56,478 nt of DNA, taken from CAVQBP01 sp964448105. GTDB taxonomy: Bacteria > Bacteroidota > Ignavibacteria > Ignavibacteriales > Ignavibacteriaceae. Within the stretch, counting starts at the first letter, position 1. Every line of letters begins with the position of its first letter. The position numbers and the translations under genes are program-made. Positions 1 through 9,233 of this stretch are shown here, piece after piece. The notes beneath the pieces were generated by a model. The model saw only the letters and a list, made by a program, of their open reading frames with translations. It made no database searches and was not told the DNA's origin. The stretch lies in NCBI GenBank assembly GCA_964448105.1, contig CAYUVK010000020.1:1-56478 (forward strand), written 5' to 3'.

Positions 1-70
1 TGATGGGATTAAAAGTACTGATGGGACTAAAAGTAAAGTACAAATTATTACCCAATTTGCAAAAATTTAG
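1..70 (+). CDS. C-terminal end of an unknown protein (partial)
   Basis: An open frame enters from the left edge and ends at a TAG stop at 68-70, giving 22 residues that finish in ITQFAKI. The first 40 bases hold an imperfect direct repeat (TGATGGGA-T/C-TAAAAGTA), read in this frame as DGIKST/DGTKSK. The gene lies in the same direction as the phosphoesterase that follows after about 150 bases. Too little is present to assign a family, and the frame could be fortuitous. Confidence 0.35.
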   Translation, partial: DGIKSTDGTKSKVQIITQFAKI

Positions 71-223
71 GTATATCTTTAAAAGGAGGTAAAAAGAAGA
101 CCTGAAATCATTTTAGTGAATATTTTAAGCCAGCTTGCTATATGAGAGATTTCAAATTATTAACCAAATATATTTTTTGCTAATTTTGCACTTCATTTAA
201 AATAATTAATATTGTAAAAATTT

Positions 224-1369
224 ATGATTTTATTCTTCTCTATTTTTTTTACTTTTTATGTGGCAGTAAATTATTATATTTTTATTAGAGGCTGGCAGGC
301 ACTTGAAGGTTTTCCACATTTTAGGATTTTTTATTTAATCATTTTCGTAATTCTCTCACTTTCTTATATATTAGCAAAATTTCTCGTCTCTTATATACCT
401 CTTTTTATTTATAATATAATGCTGTGGATTGGATCTTTCTGGTTTGCATTTATGTTATACTTTTTCATTTCAATAGTATTAATTGATTTAATAAGGCTTA
501 TTAATTGGCAGCTTAATTTTTTACCCGGCTTTATTAAAGAAAATTACCTTTTAACAAAACAAATTATTGCTCTGATAGTTTTAATAATTTCATTTACAAT
601 AATTTTGTATGGTTATTTTAATACTAGAAATTTTAAAGTGAAAACTCTCAATGTCGAAATTGCCAGAGGTGCAAGTAGATTAATTGAACTTAATGCCGTT
701 CTTGTCTCGGATATTCATTTATCGCCGATGGATAATGAAACCCTTCTTTCTAAAATTGTTTATAAAATAAATGGATTGAAGCCTGATATAATTTTTATAG
801 CCGGCGATCTTGTGGACGATAAAGCATCGGTATTAAATGGGAATAATATCGGTCCTTCAATACTTAAGTTGAAATCAAAATACGGAGTTTATGCTTCCAC
901 TGGGAATCATGAATTTATTACCGGAATTAAGGAATCGGAAGAATATATAAAAAATCATCAAATAAATCTTTTAAGAGATTCTTTAGTAAATATAGATAAT
1001 TCTTTTATTGTTGCTGCCAGGGATGACAGAAGTAAAAAGAGTTTTACAGGTGAGGATAGACTTTCACTGGAAAAAATCATAAATGAATCTTATAAAGATT
1101 ATCCTATTATTTTGATGGATCATACTCCTTTAGGTTTGGATGAAGCAGAAAAAAACGGCGTAGCTTTACAATTGTCCGGACATGTACATAACGGGCAAAT
1201 GTTCCCCTTAAATTTAATAACCAACATGATTTATGAAAAAAGCTGGGGATATTTAAAGAAAGGCAACACGCAGTATTATGTGTCATGTGGTGCTGGTACA
1301 TGGGGTGCTCCGGTCCGAACTGGCAGTTATTCCGAAATTATTAATCTCAAAATTAAATTTATTGAATAG
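224..1369 (+). CDS. Membrane-anchored metallophosphoesterase (YkuE/YaeI-like)
   Basis: 381 residues. The first 130 or so form about four hydrophobic membrane segments, followed by a calcineurin-type phosphoesterase domain. All metal-site blocks are visible: SDIHL near residue 162, GDLVDD near 194, GNHE near 226, the DHTP block in the sequence LMDHTPL, and GHVHNGQ near 318. Family members hydrolyse phosphoester or pyrophosphate bonds using two metal ions, and relatives act on lipid-linked substrates such as UDP-diacylglucosamine. The substrate here is not visible. The catalytic domain follows the last membrane segment directly, which fits action at a membrane surface. Class assignment is firm; substrate is open. 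Confidence 0.85.
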   Translation: MILFFSIFFTFYVAVNYYIFIRGWQALEGFPHFRIFYLIIFVILSLSYILAKFLVSYIPLFIYNIMLWIGSFWFAFMLYFFISIVLIDLIRLINWQLNFLPGFIKENYLLTKQIIALIVLIISFTIILYGYFNTRNFKVKTLNVEIARGASRLIELNAVLVSDIHLSPMDNETLLSKIVYKINGLKPDIIFIAGDLVDDKASVLNGNNIGPSILKLKSKYGVYASTGNHEFITGIKESEEYIKNHQINLLRDSLVNIDNSFIVAARDDRSKKSFTGEDRLSLEKIINESYKDYPIILMDHTPLGLDEAEKNGVALQLSGHVHNGQMFPLNLITNMIYEKSWGYLKKGNTQYYVSCGAGTWGAPVRTGSYSEIINLKIKFIE

Positions 1370-1492
1370 TTTTTCACTCTAAACAAAGTATCGGAGAAAA
1401 TTAAAATATGTGGAAGACCCGATATGAAATAAATTAACAAGTTAATATATTCTATATTAAAACAAGCAAATTTAATAAATAATAATTTTCTT

Positions 1493-2755
1493 ATGGAAAT
1501 TCTAAACATTGATTACGAAAAATACAAATTAAAAAATGGTCTTGAAGTTATTTTTCATAAAGATGATACTCTTCCTCTTGTATCTGTAAATATATGGTAT
1601 AAGGTCGGTTCAGCAAATGAAAGAAAAGGAAAAACAGGTTTAGCCCACTTGTTTGAACATATGATGTTCCAAGGTTCTGAAAATGTTCCCAAGGAGATGC
1701 ACTTTAGATTTATCCAGGAAGCGGGTGGAACATTAAATGGTTCAACTACATATGACAGGACAAACTATTATGAAAAAGTTCCTTCCAATTTTTTAGAATT
1801 AATTCTTTGGCTAGAATCGGATAGAATGGGATATTTGTTGCCTGCACTTACACAGGAAAAATTAAATAATCAAAAAGATGTTGTAAGCAATGAAAGGCTT
1901 GAAAGGTATGATAACCAGCCTTACGGACTTGCATGGGAATTAATAATTACCCACCTCTTCCCGGAAGATCATCCTTATAGCTGGCCCACAATCGGGTTCA
2001 TGGATGATATTAAAAGTTATTCTCTCGATAATGTTAGGAAATTTTTTGAAACTTATTATTCCCCTGCCAATGCAAGTTTGGTTGTTGCCGGATCTTTTGA
2101 TGCTGATCAAACAAGAGATCTTATTGAAAAGTATTTTGGAGATATTAAAGATTCCCATTCTTTTACACAATTAAAGAATTCAATACCTGGATTGAAAGAA
2201 AGCATTTACCTGGAAAAAAAGGAAGATGTCCAACTTGAACGTTTACACCTTGCATGGCATTCGGATTATGCTTATGGAAGAGACGATGCTGTTCTTGATG
2301 TTTTAAGCGATATCCTTTCCGGTTCAAAAAATTCTAGGTTATATAAAAACCTTGTTTTTGAAAAAGAGATCGCCCAGGATGTTTCGGTTTTTCAATATTC
2401 CGGAAAATTAACTGGGAGCTTTATAATTATTGCAACTGCCAAACCGGGGATTAAATCGGAACAATTAAAAGAAGAAATATTTAAAGAACTTGATAATATT
2501 AAAAAGAATAAGATTACGGAAAAAGAATTAACCAAATCGAAAAATGGGATTAAATCAAGCTTTATTTATTCTTTGCAGAATATTGACAGCATCGCCGATC
2601 AGCTTAATTCTTATAATTATTTTTTGAACGAACCTAATTATTTTGCAAAAGACTTACAAAGGTATGAAAATGTAAATGCCGATTTAATAAACAGCTGCAT
2701 CGAAAAATATTTAACTAAACCTTATGTTGAACTAAGAATACTTCCATCAAAATAG
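1493..2755 (+). CDS. M16 family zinc peptidase (catalytic type)
   Basis: 420 residues, a pitrilysin/processing-peptidase homolog. The inverted zinc motif HxxEH is present as HLFEH at residues 52-56, and an acidic cluster NERLER near residue 130 sits at the expected distance for the third ligand. No signal peptide is seen, so it is probably cytoplasmic or exported by an unrecognised route. It is followed after 9 bases by a second M16 gene without the zinc motif. This is the usual arrangement in which a catalytic subunit pairs with a non-catalytic, substrate-binding subunit, as in mitochondrial processing peptidase. Likely degrades or processes peptides; the substrate is unknown. Confidence 0.9.
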   Translation: MEILNIDYEKYKLKNGLEVIFHKDDTLPLVSVNIWYKVGSANERKGKTGLAHLFEHMMFQGSENVPKEMHFRFIQEAGGTLNGSTTYDRTNYYEKVPSNFLELILWLESDRMGYLLPALTQEKLNNQKDVVSNERLERYDNQPYGLAWELIITHLFPEDHPYSWPTIGFMDDIKSYSLDNVRKFFETYYSPANASLVVAGSFDADQTRDLIEKYFGDIKDSHSFTQLKNSIPGLKESIYLEKKEDVQLERLHLAWHSDYAYGRDDAVLDVLSDILSGSKNSRLYKNLVFEKEIAQDVSVFQYSGKLTGSFIIIATAKPGIKSEQLKEEIFKELDNIKKNKITEKELTKSKNGIKSSFIYSLQNIDSIADQLNSYNYFLNEPNYFAKDLQRYENVNADLINSCIEKYLTKPYVELRILPSK

Positions 2756-2764
2756 AAATTTATT

Positions 2765-4120
2765 ATGGAGCAAATTAATAGAAGCGTAAAACCCTCACCG
2801 ACAAATGAAATAGACTTTTCTCTTCCCGAAATTCAAAGCTTTTCATTAGACAACAAACTTAAAGTTTTCTTTGTACAGAAAAATGATTTACCGATTCTTC
2901 AATTGAATATGATTGTTAATGCCGGAAGTAAATTTGATCCGGATGATAAAAAGGGATTGGCTAATTTAACTTCTATGCTGATTGATGAAGGTGCTGGCAA
3001 TTATAATGCATTAGAATTAAGTGATGAGTTTGATACTCTTGGTTCTAATTTTAATGTCGGAGCAAGCCAGGATAATATTTTCTTATCTCTGCAGACTCTA
3101 AAAGAATATTTTGAAAGATCACTTGATTTATTCTCAACAGTAATTACGAAACCTCATTTAAATCAAACTGACTTTGATCGTGAAAAAAGAAAAGTTCTAA
3201 TAAAAATTCTGCAACTTAAAGATGAACCTGATCAGATTGCTGATTCTGCCTATGAATATTTAATTTTCGGGAAAGATAATCCATATTCTTCTTCAACGCT
3301 CGGCGAAGAAAAGAGTGTAAATAATATTTCTAATGAAGATATAAAACTTTTTTATGATTTATATTTTAAACTGGATAACTTTGCATTAATTGTAGTTGGA
3401 GATTCTTCTATAAATGAATTAAAAGAAAATTTAAATTTACTCTTAGCAAAATGGCAGCCTAAAAAGACAATAGATATTTCTATTAATAAAACTGTAAGAA
3501 GTAAAACACAAATATTTCTCATTCATAAAGAAGGAGCGGTACAAAGTGAAATAAGAATCGGGCATTTATCTTCCGAAAGAAATGAAGATGATTATTATTC
3601 AAAAATACTTCTTAACAATATTTTAGGAGGACAGTTTTCAAGCAGAATAAATTTAAACCTACGAGAGAATAAAGGTTATACTTACGGCGCTTCTTCCAGG
3701 TTTAATTATTATAAAAATGGAGCACATTTTATCGTTTCAACTTCAGTCGGTTCCGAAAATACAGGTAATGCCGTAAAAGAAATTGTGAATGAATTGCACT
3801 CAATTAGAAAAGGAGCGGAACAAAAAGAACTGGATTTCGCAAAATCATCTACAATAAGAAGATTCCCATCTAACTTTGAAACCAACAAACAAATTGCTTC
3901 CAACTTAACAGCAAAATATATTTTCTCATTGCCGGATGATTATTTCAATAATTATATTGAAAAGATAAGAAGCATTTCTTTGGAAGAAGTAAATCAGGCT
4001 GCAGAAAAAAATATCTTCCCTGAAGAATCGATCATTTTGATTGTTGGCGACAAAAATAAGGTCTTTAGCCAATTAGAGAATTTGAATTTGGGTGAAGTGA
4101 AACAGATTAATTATCCTTAA
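2765..4120 (+). CDS. M16 family peptidase-like partner subunit (lacks zinc motif)
   Basis: 451 residues with the M16 fold. The position of HxxEH is replaced by a sequence reading KKGLANLTSMLIDEG, so the zinc ligands are missing. The C-terminal half keeps the RENKGYTYG stretch, whose Arg/Tyr pair is characteristic of non-catalytic M16 subunits that help bind the substrate. It follows the catalytic M16 gene by 9 bases and almost certainly forms a heterodimer with it. The last 14 bases overlap the converging gene on the other strand. No signal peptide is visible. Confidence 0.88.
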   Translation: MEQINRSVKPSPTNEIDFSLPEIQSFSLDNKLKVFFVQKNDLPILQLNMIVNAGSKFDPDDKKGLANLTSMLIDEGAGNYNALELSDEFDTLGSNFNVGASQDNIFLSLQTLKEYFERSLDLFSTVITKPHLNQTDFDREKRKVLIKILQLKDEPDQIADSAYEYLIFGKDNPYSSSTLGEEKSVNNISNEDIKLFYDLYFKLDNFALIVVGDSSINELKENLNLLLAKWQPKKTIDISINKTVRSKTQIFLIHKEGAVQSEIRIGHLSSERNEDDYYSKILLNNILGGQFSSRINLNLRENKGYTYGASSRFNYYKNGAHFIVSTSVGSENTGNAVKEIVNELHSIRKGAEQKELDFAKSSTIRRFPSNFETNKQIASNLTAKYIFSLPDDYFNNYIEKIRSISLEEVNQAAEKNIFPEESIILIVGDKNKVFSQLENLNLGEVKQINYP

Positions 4121-5153
4121 TCAATTCCGAAGGGATTAAAAATTTATAGCCGATCTTTCTATATTTTGAAATTTCCGGTTGAAGTAATTGGAACTGCTCG
4201 GTTGTTATAACAAATTCCGCTTTTTCCCCTTTTTTAGTTTTTTCTATTTTATTCCTGAAATTTTTCAAAGCATTATTACTGCTTTCACCGGTTAAATTTG
4301 AAAGAGAGTCTTTAACTATCAACCTAAGATTTCTTTTCTTAAATTCCTCTTTCAATAAAGAATAAACATCCGATGAAAAAAGATTTGAATTATCATCAAT
4401 CATAAAAACTGATGCATGGAGAAATTTTCCTAGTATATTTCTGATCGAACTTTTTAATCGTCCTCGAGAATATTTCTCATTCAATTTAAATTCAATATCC
4501 TTAATATCATCATTTAACAGGATACCATATCCTTTTTTATAATGATTTAGTGTTTTCAACATTTCGGTTGATGCTTTTGATGGAACTAACAATAATTCAA
4601 ATTTTTCAGGAATTGACAAAAAATTATTTAACTCCTCACCATTTAGATTATTAATACCAGTAATAAAAATTCCAATGCGGCCTGCATTACGACTAATATC
4701 TCGATCATAATAAAATTCTGCAGATAATTCTAGATTCTTTCCCCCGGATATAGTAAGGAGTGTCTTCCCGTTAATCTTCTGTTCTTTCGATTTAACATCT
4801 ACTTCATAATTTTTAAATGAAACAAATATTTCATTCAAAACTACAGTAATGGGAAGGTCGGCAGGGACAGCAACATCATAAGATAGAAAATTTTCAACAG
4901 AAGATTTTTTCTTTTTTATTTTTTTTAATTTTATCCAGCTATTCTCAATACCGAGATTTAATAACGATTCTTTAAATTTTTCTTCTATACCTACTTTATT
5001 AATTTCTTTTTTATTTCCATTTTTAAATGCTCTGTTCTGCCATGCAAATTCCAACACAAGATTAACAATGAGCAGCGTAATTACTATCATAAATAGTGAA
5101 ATAATAATTTTCCGCTTTCGGGAGTCTCTCTCTTTACTGGAAAGATTCATCAA
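4107..5153 (-). CDS. Divergent polysaccharide deacetylase-like (YibQ-type) membrane-anchored protein
   Basis: 348 residues with one N-terminal membrane anchor (about residues 13-33) and the rest presumably periplasmic. The C-terminal 190 residues follow the layout of the divergent polysaccharide deacetylase family: a beta strand GRIGIFITGIN, then a segment on failing to control values at FELLLVPSKAS, then a helix and a strand ending in HASVFMIDDN. The usual IDDLG aspartates at the first strand are replaced by ITGIN, and the expected HxPM-type block reads YGILLNDD, so the active site looks degenerate. The middle part resembles no domain I know. Family assignment is tentative. Confidence 0.5.
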   Translation of the reverse strand: MMNLSSKERDSRKRKIIISLFMIVITLLIVNLVLEFAWQNRAFKNGNKKEINKVGIEEKFKESLLNLGIENSWIKLKKIKKKKSSVENFLSYDVAVPADLPITVVLNEIFVSFKNYEVDVKSKEQKINGKTLLTISGGKNLELSAEFYYDRDISRNAGRIGIFITGINNLNGEELNNFLSIPEKFELLLVPSKASTEMLKTLNHYKKGYGILLNDDIKDIEFKLNEKYSRGRLKSSIRNILGKFLHASVFMIDDNSNLFSSDVYSLLKEEFKKRNLRLIVKDSLSNLTGESSNNALKNFRNKIEKTKKGEKAEFVITTEQFQLLQPEISKYRKIGYKFLIPSELIKDN

Positions 5154-5168
5154 TATAAGATATTATAG

Positions 5169-5951
5169 TTACTTATTTTTAAAGTTAGGTCTTCGTTTTT
5201 CAAGAAATGCATTTGTCCCCTCTTTAAAGTCTTCAGTACCGCAGCAAAGAGCGAATAGAACTGCTTCATAATTTTGACCTTCTTTCAAAGAAATTTCATC
5301 AGCCGCACTAATTGCTTTTATTGCAAGCCTAACAGCATTCTGCGGTTTTGATGCAATTTTTTCCGCAAGTTCAGTTACTTTGATAAGAAATTCTTCTTTG
5401 GGAAATACATGGTTTACAAGCCCGATCCTTAATGCTTCATGCACGGTTATAATATCGCCGGTTAAAATATATTCCATTGCTCTGCCGGAGTTTATTAATC
5501 TTGTCAATCTTTGTGTTCCCCCATACCCCGGAATAACACCAAGATTAACTTCTGGCTGCCCGAATTTCGCATTTTCAGAAGCCAGCCTTATATGGCATGC
5601 TAAAGCAAGTTCACAGCCACCCCCCAAAGCGAATCCATTAACTGCTGCTATTACAGGCTTGTCAAAATTTTCAATTAAATTAAAAAGATCCTGCCCTTTT
5701 TCAGAAAACTCCTTCCCGCTTATCATATCAAGTTTGTTAAGTTCCGAAATATCGGCACCTGCAATAAAAGCTTTTTCACCGCTTCCTGTTACTATTACTA
5801 CTTTAATGTTTTCATCTTTTTTTAATTCCGTAAAGGCAATTTTTAATTCAATAATTGTCTCTGCATTAAGAGCATTTAACTTGTCAGGGCGGTTTATAGT
5901 TAAAACCGCTACCGAATTTTTTATTTCCAAAATTAAATTTTTATAATCCAT
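5169..5951 (-). CDS. Enoyl-CoA hydratase / crotonase family
   Basis: 260 residues, standard length for crotonases. Visible are the oxyanion-hole segment GEKAFIAGADISEL, the second oxyanion block NGFALGGGCELALACH, and PEVNLGVIPGYGGTQRL, where the glutamates expected for hydration of 2-enoyl-CoA are present. Likely hydrates short-chain enoyl-CoA (crotonyl-CoA) in fatty acid oxidation or butanoate metabolism in the cytoplasm. It stands alone, without neighbouring thiolase or acyl-CoA dehydrogenase genes. It starts 8 bases after an outer-membrane protein gene in the same direction, so they may share a transcript without sharing a function. Confidence 0.92.
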   Translation of the reverse strand: MDYKNLILEIKNSVAVLTINRPDKLNALNAETIIELKIAFTELKKDENIKVVIVTGSGEKAFIAGADISELNKLDMISGKEFSEKGQDLFNLIENFDKPVIAAVNGFALGGGCELALACHIRLASENAKFGQPEVNLGVIPGYGGTQRLTRLINSGRAMEYILTGDIITVHEALRIGLVNHVFPKEEFLIKVTELAEKIASKPQNAVRLAIKAISAADEISLKEGQNYEAVLFALCCGTEDFKEGTNAFLEKRRPNFKNK

Positions 5952-5959
5952 ATTTTTTC

Positions 5960-6559
5960 CTAGTAACTAATAAATAATGGGAGCCTTATTCTTAAATCGA
6001 TCCCAATAAACTGGTTGGTTTGAAAAAAGTTATACGTGGCTATTATTTCCATCATAAACATTNNNNNNNNNNTACCAACCCCGCCGCTGATTCCTATTTT
6101 GGAAGTTGTTTCAGTATAATTTGCTTTATTTGCAGTCGGTTTAAATTCATTCAATTTTTGTAAATACATGTAAGCAGCAGATACTTCCACCACGGGCATA
6201 AACAAAACGACGTTTTCCAGCAAAGGAGCAAAGTAATATCTTATTCCTAAATTAATTGGTATTGCAGTAGTTGAAAAATTTGTATAATCGGTTATCTTGT
6301 AAAAATCCTGCGAACCGGGGAATTGTTCATAACCAATTTTCGTAAACAAAAAGAAGGGGAGATATTCGTTATCGGTATATGAAAATTCAACATTAAAACC
6401 GTAACCTAAATCGGAAGAATTGGAAAAATAATTTATCGGCAGACGTGGACCAACTCCAAAAGAAATAAATAATCCCCGGGCTTTTTCAGCCGGCGGTTTT
6501 TCCGCATACGAGATAGATAAAGTTGATAAGACTATAAATAGTAAAAATATTTTTTTCAT
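5960..6559 (-). CDS. Outer-membrane beta-barrel-like protein, interrupted by a 10-N gap
   Basis: About 199 residues in the current assembly. It begins with a clear signal peptide (MKKIFLLFIVLSTLSISYA) and continues with alternating, aromatic-rich strands and glycine-rich turns such as GLFISFGVGPRLPINYF, typical of small outer-membrane beta-barrels of the OmpW/opacity type. The C-terminus RLPLFISY ends in an aromatic residue, as barrels usually do. Bases 6063-6072 are Ns, and both sides happen to be in the same frame, so only a piece of unknown length is missing. No specific function can be read. Confidence 0.6.
   Translation of the reverse strand: MKKIFLLFIVLSTLSISYAEKPPAEKARGLFISFGVGPRLPINYFSNSSDLGYGFNVEFSYTDNEYLPFFLFTKIGYEQFPGSQDFYKITDYTNFSTTAIPINLGIRYYFAPLLENVVLFMPVVEVSAAYMYLQKLNEFKPTANKANYTETTSKIGISGGVGXXXXMFMMEIIATYNFFQTNQFIGIDLRIRLPLFISY
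6063..6072. other. Assembly gap (10 Ns)
   Basis: Ten undetermined bases lie inside the outer-membrane protein gene. A run of exactly 10 Ns is usually a scaffolding placeholder, so the true gap length is unknown. Confidence 0.99.
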
Positions 6560-6618
6560 TTATAAATTATTTTCCAAGTTAAAAATACAAAATATAATTT
6601 ATTGCTAAAATGATATGT

Positions 6619-7416
6619 TTAACTTTCTTTCTTCCTCCAAAGACAAAATATCAAAAAAATATTAGTTATTAATAAATTAGCAGGAAGAATAAGAGCTTTA
6701 AATTCTTTTCCTACGGAAAAAAAGCCTTCCCATGAACTATATTGGGAGGCAAAAATCAAATTAATAAATAATTCAGATTTACTTCCAAATAAAAGAATAT
6801 TTAACCACAAAATCGAAAAAGAAAAAATTGCCAGCCAATATATATTCTGAAAGTATTTTATCAATATTCCTATCATAGACGCAGAAAGAATTAAAGATAA
6901 CAAATGAAAAAAATCCACTGCCTCTGATTTTAAAGGAATGAATCCGTAAACAAAAAAAAGAATAAAAATTAAAAAAACAGTAAAAAATTTAATTTTAGAA
7001 AAAGATGAAACAAAGATTAAGAATAAAAAGAAAGATAATAATTGAAGCGAGTTCCAAGCTAGATAGATCGGGAAATCAATTATCGATGATAAACCGAATT
7101 CGTAAAAATATTCAGGATCATTCAAATTAATTTTTTTTATTAAAAAAAGAATTGCAAAGAGAATCAAAAGCGGAATGAATAATAAATAGACAAAAGATAA
7201 TTTATTTTTGTATTTAGGTCTTTTAAAAATATCTATTATAAAATCTTTTGGGAGACTTTTTAAAACAATTAACAAAGGAAGAACCAGGCTTATTTGAAAA
7301 CGGAAACCAAAAAAAATAAAATAAGTATCTAAATCAAAATATCTTAATAAAATACCAATCGCATTTATTATTATTAATACAAAAACTATTGAAGAAAGAC
7401 GAAAACTATTATTCAC
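6619..7416 (-). CDS. Polytopic membrane protein of unknown function
   Basis: 265 residues composed almost wholly of hydrophobic segments (about 7-8 predicted membrane helices) linked by short lysine-rich loops such as KSLPKDFIIDIFKRPKYKNK. No family motif is recognisable. The gene starts 4 bases after the stop of the upstream DUF2231 gene and so is probably co-transcribed and co-translated with it. It may be a partner in the same membrane complex, but that is only inferred from spacing. Confidence 0.65.
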   Translation of the reverse strand: MNNSFRLSSIVFVLIIINAIGILLRYFDLDTYFIFFGFRFQISLVLPLLIVLKSLPKDFIIDIFKRPKYKNKLSFVYLLFIPLLILFAILFLIKKINLNDPEYFYEFGLSSIIDFPIYLAWNSLQLLSFFLFLIFVSSFSKIKFFTVFLIFILFFVYGFIPLKSEAVDFFHLLSLILSASMIGILIKYFQNIYWLAIFSFSILWLNILLFGSKSELFINLIFASQYSSWEGFFSVGKEFKALILPANLLITNIFLIFCLWRKKES

Positions 7417-7420
7417 AGGT

Positions 7421-7918
7421 TTATTCCCCGCCGGTACCTGGATTCGAAGAATTAATTTCCATCTTTTTTAAGTCTGTGCCTATTCCATGTTTATAAACCA
7501 AAGTTCCGCCATGCCCTGCAGTTTCATAGACTAAAAATGCACCAATTAATGATAGAATAACAAATGAATATTTTATTATTCCCAAAAATCTTTTTTTAAT
7601 TACAGCCATTGTTCTTAAAACAAGTAATGCTGCAAAAAACCATAGAGTTATATTGGCATAATCTTCATGTTCATTAATTGCTTTAAAGGAAATAGATTCC
7701 CCTTTTTTTGACAGCTTATGGGCTATGTCTTTAGCTTGATTGCCCGTTAATACTGCAGCAATTAATCCCAATACGCCAAGTAATAAAAATAGATGAGCTG
7801 TTTTGGATAGGAATTCTTTTTTAAGGATGATCCCTAAAATTTCAAAAAGTACATAAGCCAATAAAAATGCTATTGGAAAATGAACTGCTTCGGGATGTAT
7901 CTGTGCAAGAAATTCCAT
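7421..7918 (-). CDS. DUF2231 family membrane protein
   Basis: 165 residues with four hydrophobic helices. The N-terminal signature IHPEAVHFPIAFLLAY, with histidines at the membrane edge, is characteristic of DUF2231 proteins, and a second HEDYANITLWF segment matches the same family. Members often sit near cytochrome or electron-transfer genes, and the paired histidines could bind haem or metal, though no function is established. First gene of a two-gene unit with the downstream membrane protein. Confidence 0.8.
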   Translation of the reverse strand: MEFLAQIHPEAVHFPIAFLLAYVLFEILGIILKKEFLSKTAHLFLLLGVLGLIAAVLTGNQAKDIAHKLSKKGESISFKAINEHEDYANITLWFFAALLVLRTMAVIKKRFLGIIKYSFVILSLIGAFLVYETAGHGGTLVYKHGIGTDLKKMEINSSNPGTGGE

Positions 7919-8108
7919 AAAACGAAAAATAAAGTTTATTAAAATTTAATATATGCCATTCAAACATGTATAATTGTTAGTGCCAAATCATGATTGTATA
8001 GATGCATGTTTTGTATGACTGCATAATCTTGCATCTGCTTGTTCTACAGTAAACTTGATCTTGAACTTACACTTGCTCTTGAACTTTGTTTACTATCTTC
8101 AATGTGTT
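7919..8108. repeat. Intergenic spacer with degenerate CTTGAACTT-type repeat
   Basis: The gap upstream of the DUF2231 gene and downstream of truA contains no ORF. Around 8050-8086 it holds a short-period degenerate repeat (ACTTGATCTTGAACTT, then ACACTTGCTCTTGAACTT). A related sequence on the other strand lies at 20266-20288. An AGATGCA/TGCATCT inverted pair flanks part of the spacer at about 8000-8036. Confidence 0.5.
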
Positions 8109-8849
8109 CTAATATTTCACTTTAAACAAGAACAAACCACTTGCCGGAACGGCTTCACCTGCAGCAATCCTGTTTTTTGCTAAAAAAACTTCTTCAATAT
8201 AATTTTCACCTAAATTATTTTTTACAGAATTTAAAAGAGTTCCGATAATTGTTCTGACCATTCCATGCAAATACCTGTCGGCTTCAATTATAAAAGATAC
8301 CATTCCTTTTGATTCTTTCCATCTTATATTAGACACGTTACATATTTTATTTTCGGTATCGGAGATAGTTCTGCAGAAAGATGTAAAATCTTTTTTACCG
8401 ATTAAAAAGCTGCTCAAATAATTTAATCTATCACAATCGATTTTATCATGATAAAAATAAGAGTATTTATCGTAAAAAGGAGATTTAAATTTTGTAAATA
8501 AATAAAGATAAGTTCTTCTTTTTGCATCGCCCCGGGCATTGAAATCTATATTCACCTCTTCCATTTCTTTTATTGCAATATCTTTTGGAAGCAAGGAGTT
8601 TAAAGAATAAAAAAACCTGTAAATATCTATTTCTTTTTCTGTTTTAAAATTAGCACTTTGCCCAATTGCATGAACACCCGAATCTGTTCGTCCGGAACCA
8701 ATTAAATTGATCTCTTCTTTAATAATAACTTTTATTGAATCAGATATTAGCTGTTGGATTGTGAGAGCATTTTTTTGAATTTGCCAGCCTGCATAATTTG
8801 TTCCATCGTATTGAATTATTAATTTGTAATTGTGTCGTGGTTCTATCAT
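8109..8849 (-). CDS. truA: tRNA pseudouridine(38-40) synthase TruA
   Basis: 246 residues, usual size for TruA. The catalytic aspartate lies in SGRTDSGVHAIGQ, the signature of the family, and the N-terminal block YKLIIQYDGTNYAGWQIQ and the C-terminal FLRHMVR-equivalent block YLHGMVRTIIGTLL are both present. It isomerises uridines 38-40 of the tRNA anticodon arm to pseudouridine, in the cytoplasm. It stands alone, transcribed away from the small stress-type genes to its right. Confidence 0.97.
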   Translation of the reverse strand: MIEPRHNYKLIIQYDGTNYAGWQIQKNALTIQQLISDSIKVIIKEEINLIGSGRTDSGVHAIGQSANFKTEKEIDIYRFFYSLNSLLPKDIAIKEMEEVNIDFNARGDAKRRTYLYLFTKFKSPFYDKYSYFYHDKIDCDRLNYLSSFLIGKKDFTSFCRTISDTENKICNVSNIRWKESKGMVSFIIEADRYLHGMVRTIIGTLLNSVKNNLGENYIEEVFLAKNRIAAGEAVPASGLFLFKVKY

Positions 8850-9030
8850 AATAACAAGATAACAATACTATAATAAAATTATCATTTTATAAAGAAGATC
8901 ATCTTTCCCCATTTAAACTTTCTTAAAGATTTAAGTGACTTATATAACGAAATCGATATTTGTGATTTACATATATGGATAGGCTAAATATAAAGAACTA
9001 TTTTATTAAAGTTAACTGACGAGGTGATTT

Positions 9031-9180
9031 ATGCTTTGGACTATTTTTGTAATACTTCTGATATTATGGTTGCTGGGAGTAATAATTTCCTATACATTAG
9101 GCGGATATATACATATTTTATTAATTATTGCCCTGGTAATAATTATTATAAGAATTATTCAGGGAAGAAGAGTTATGTAA
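9031..9180 (+). CDS. lmo0937-family small membrane protein (49 residues)
   Basis: A short gene with ATG at 9031 and TAA at 9178-9180, preceded by a GAGGTG ribosome site at 9021-9026. The product starts MLWTIFVILLILWLLGVI, continues SYTLGGYIHILLIIALVIII and ends RIIQGRRVM. This is the complete pattern of the lmo0937 family: two short membrane helices split by a TLGGxIHxLL motif and a basic QGRR tail. Family members are very common, tiny and of unknown function, and several are induced by general stress. It precedes a lipoprotein gene by 53 bases and may form a unit with it. Confidence 0.92.
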   Translation: MLWTIFVILLILWLLGVIISYTLGGYIHILLIIALVIIIIRIIQGRRVM

Positions 9181-9233
9181 GGTAATGATATCTATTTATT
9201 GAAATTAGTATTAGAAAATAATCGGAAAAAAAT

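Noticed and set aside
79..110. Strong ribosome-site-like AAAAGGAGGTAAAAAG near the left end
   Set aside because: No ATG, GTG or TTG follows at a workable distance with an open frame, so no gene can be supported.
5380..5946. 188-residue open frame on the + strand opposite the enoyl-CoA hydratase gene
   Set aside because: It is the antisense of a clearly conserved crotonase and has no family-like sequence or ribosome site.
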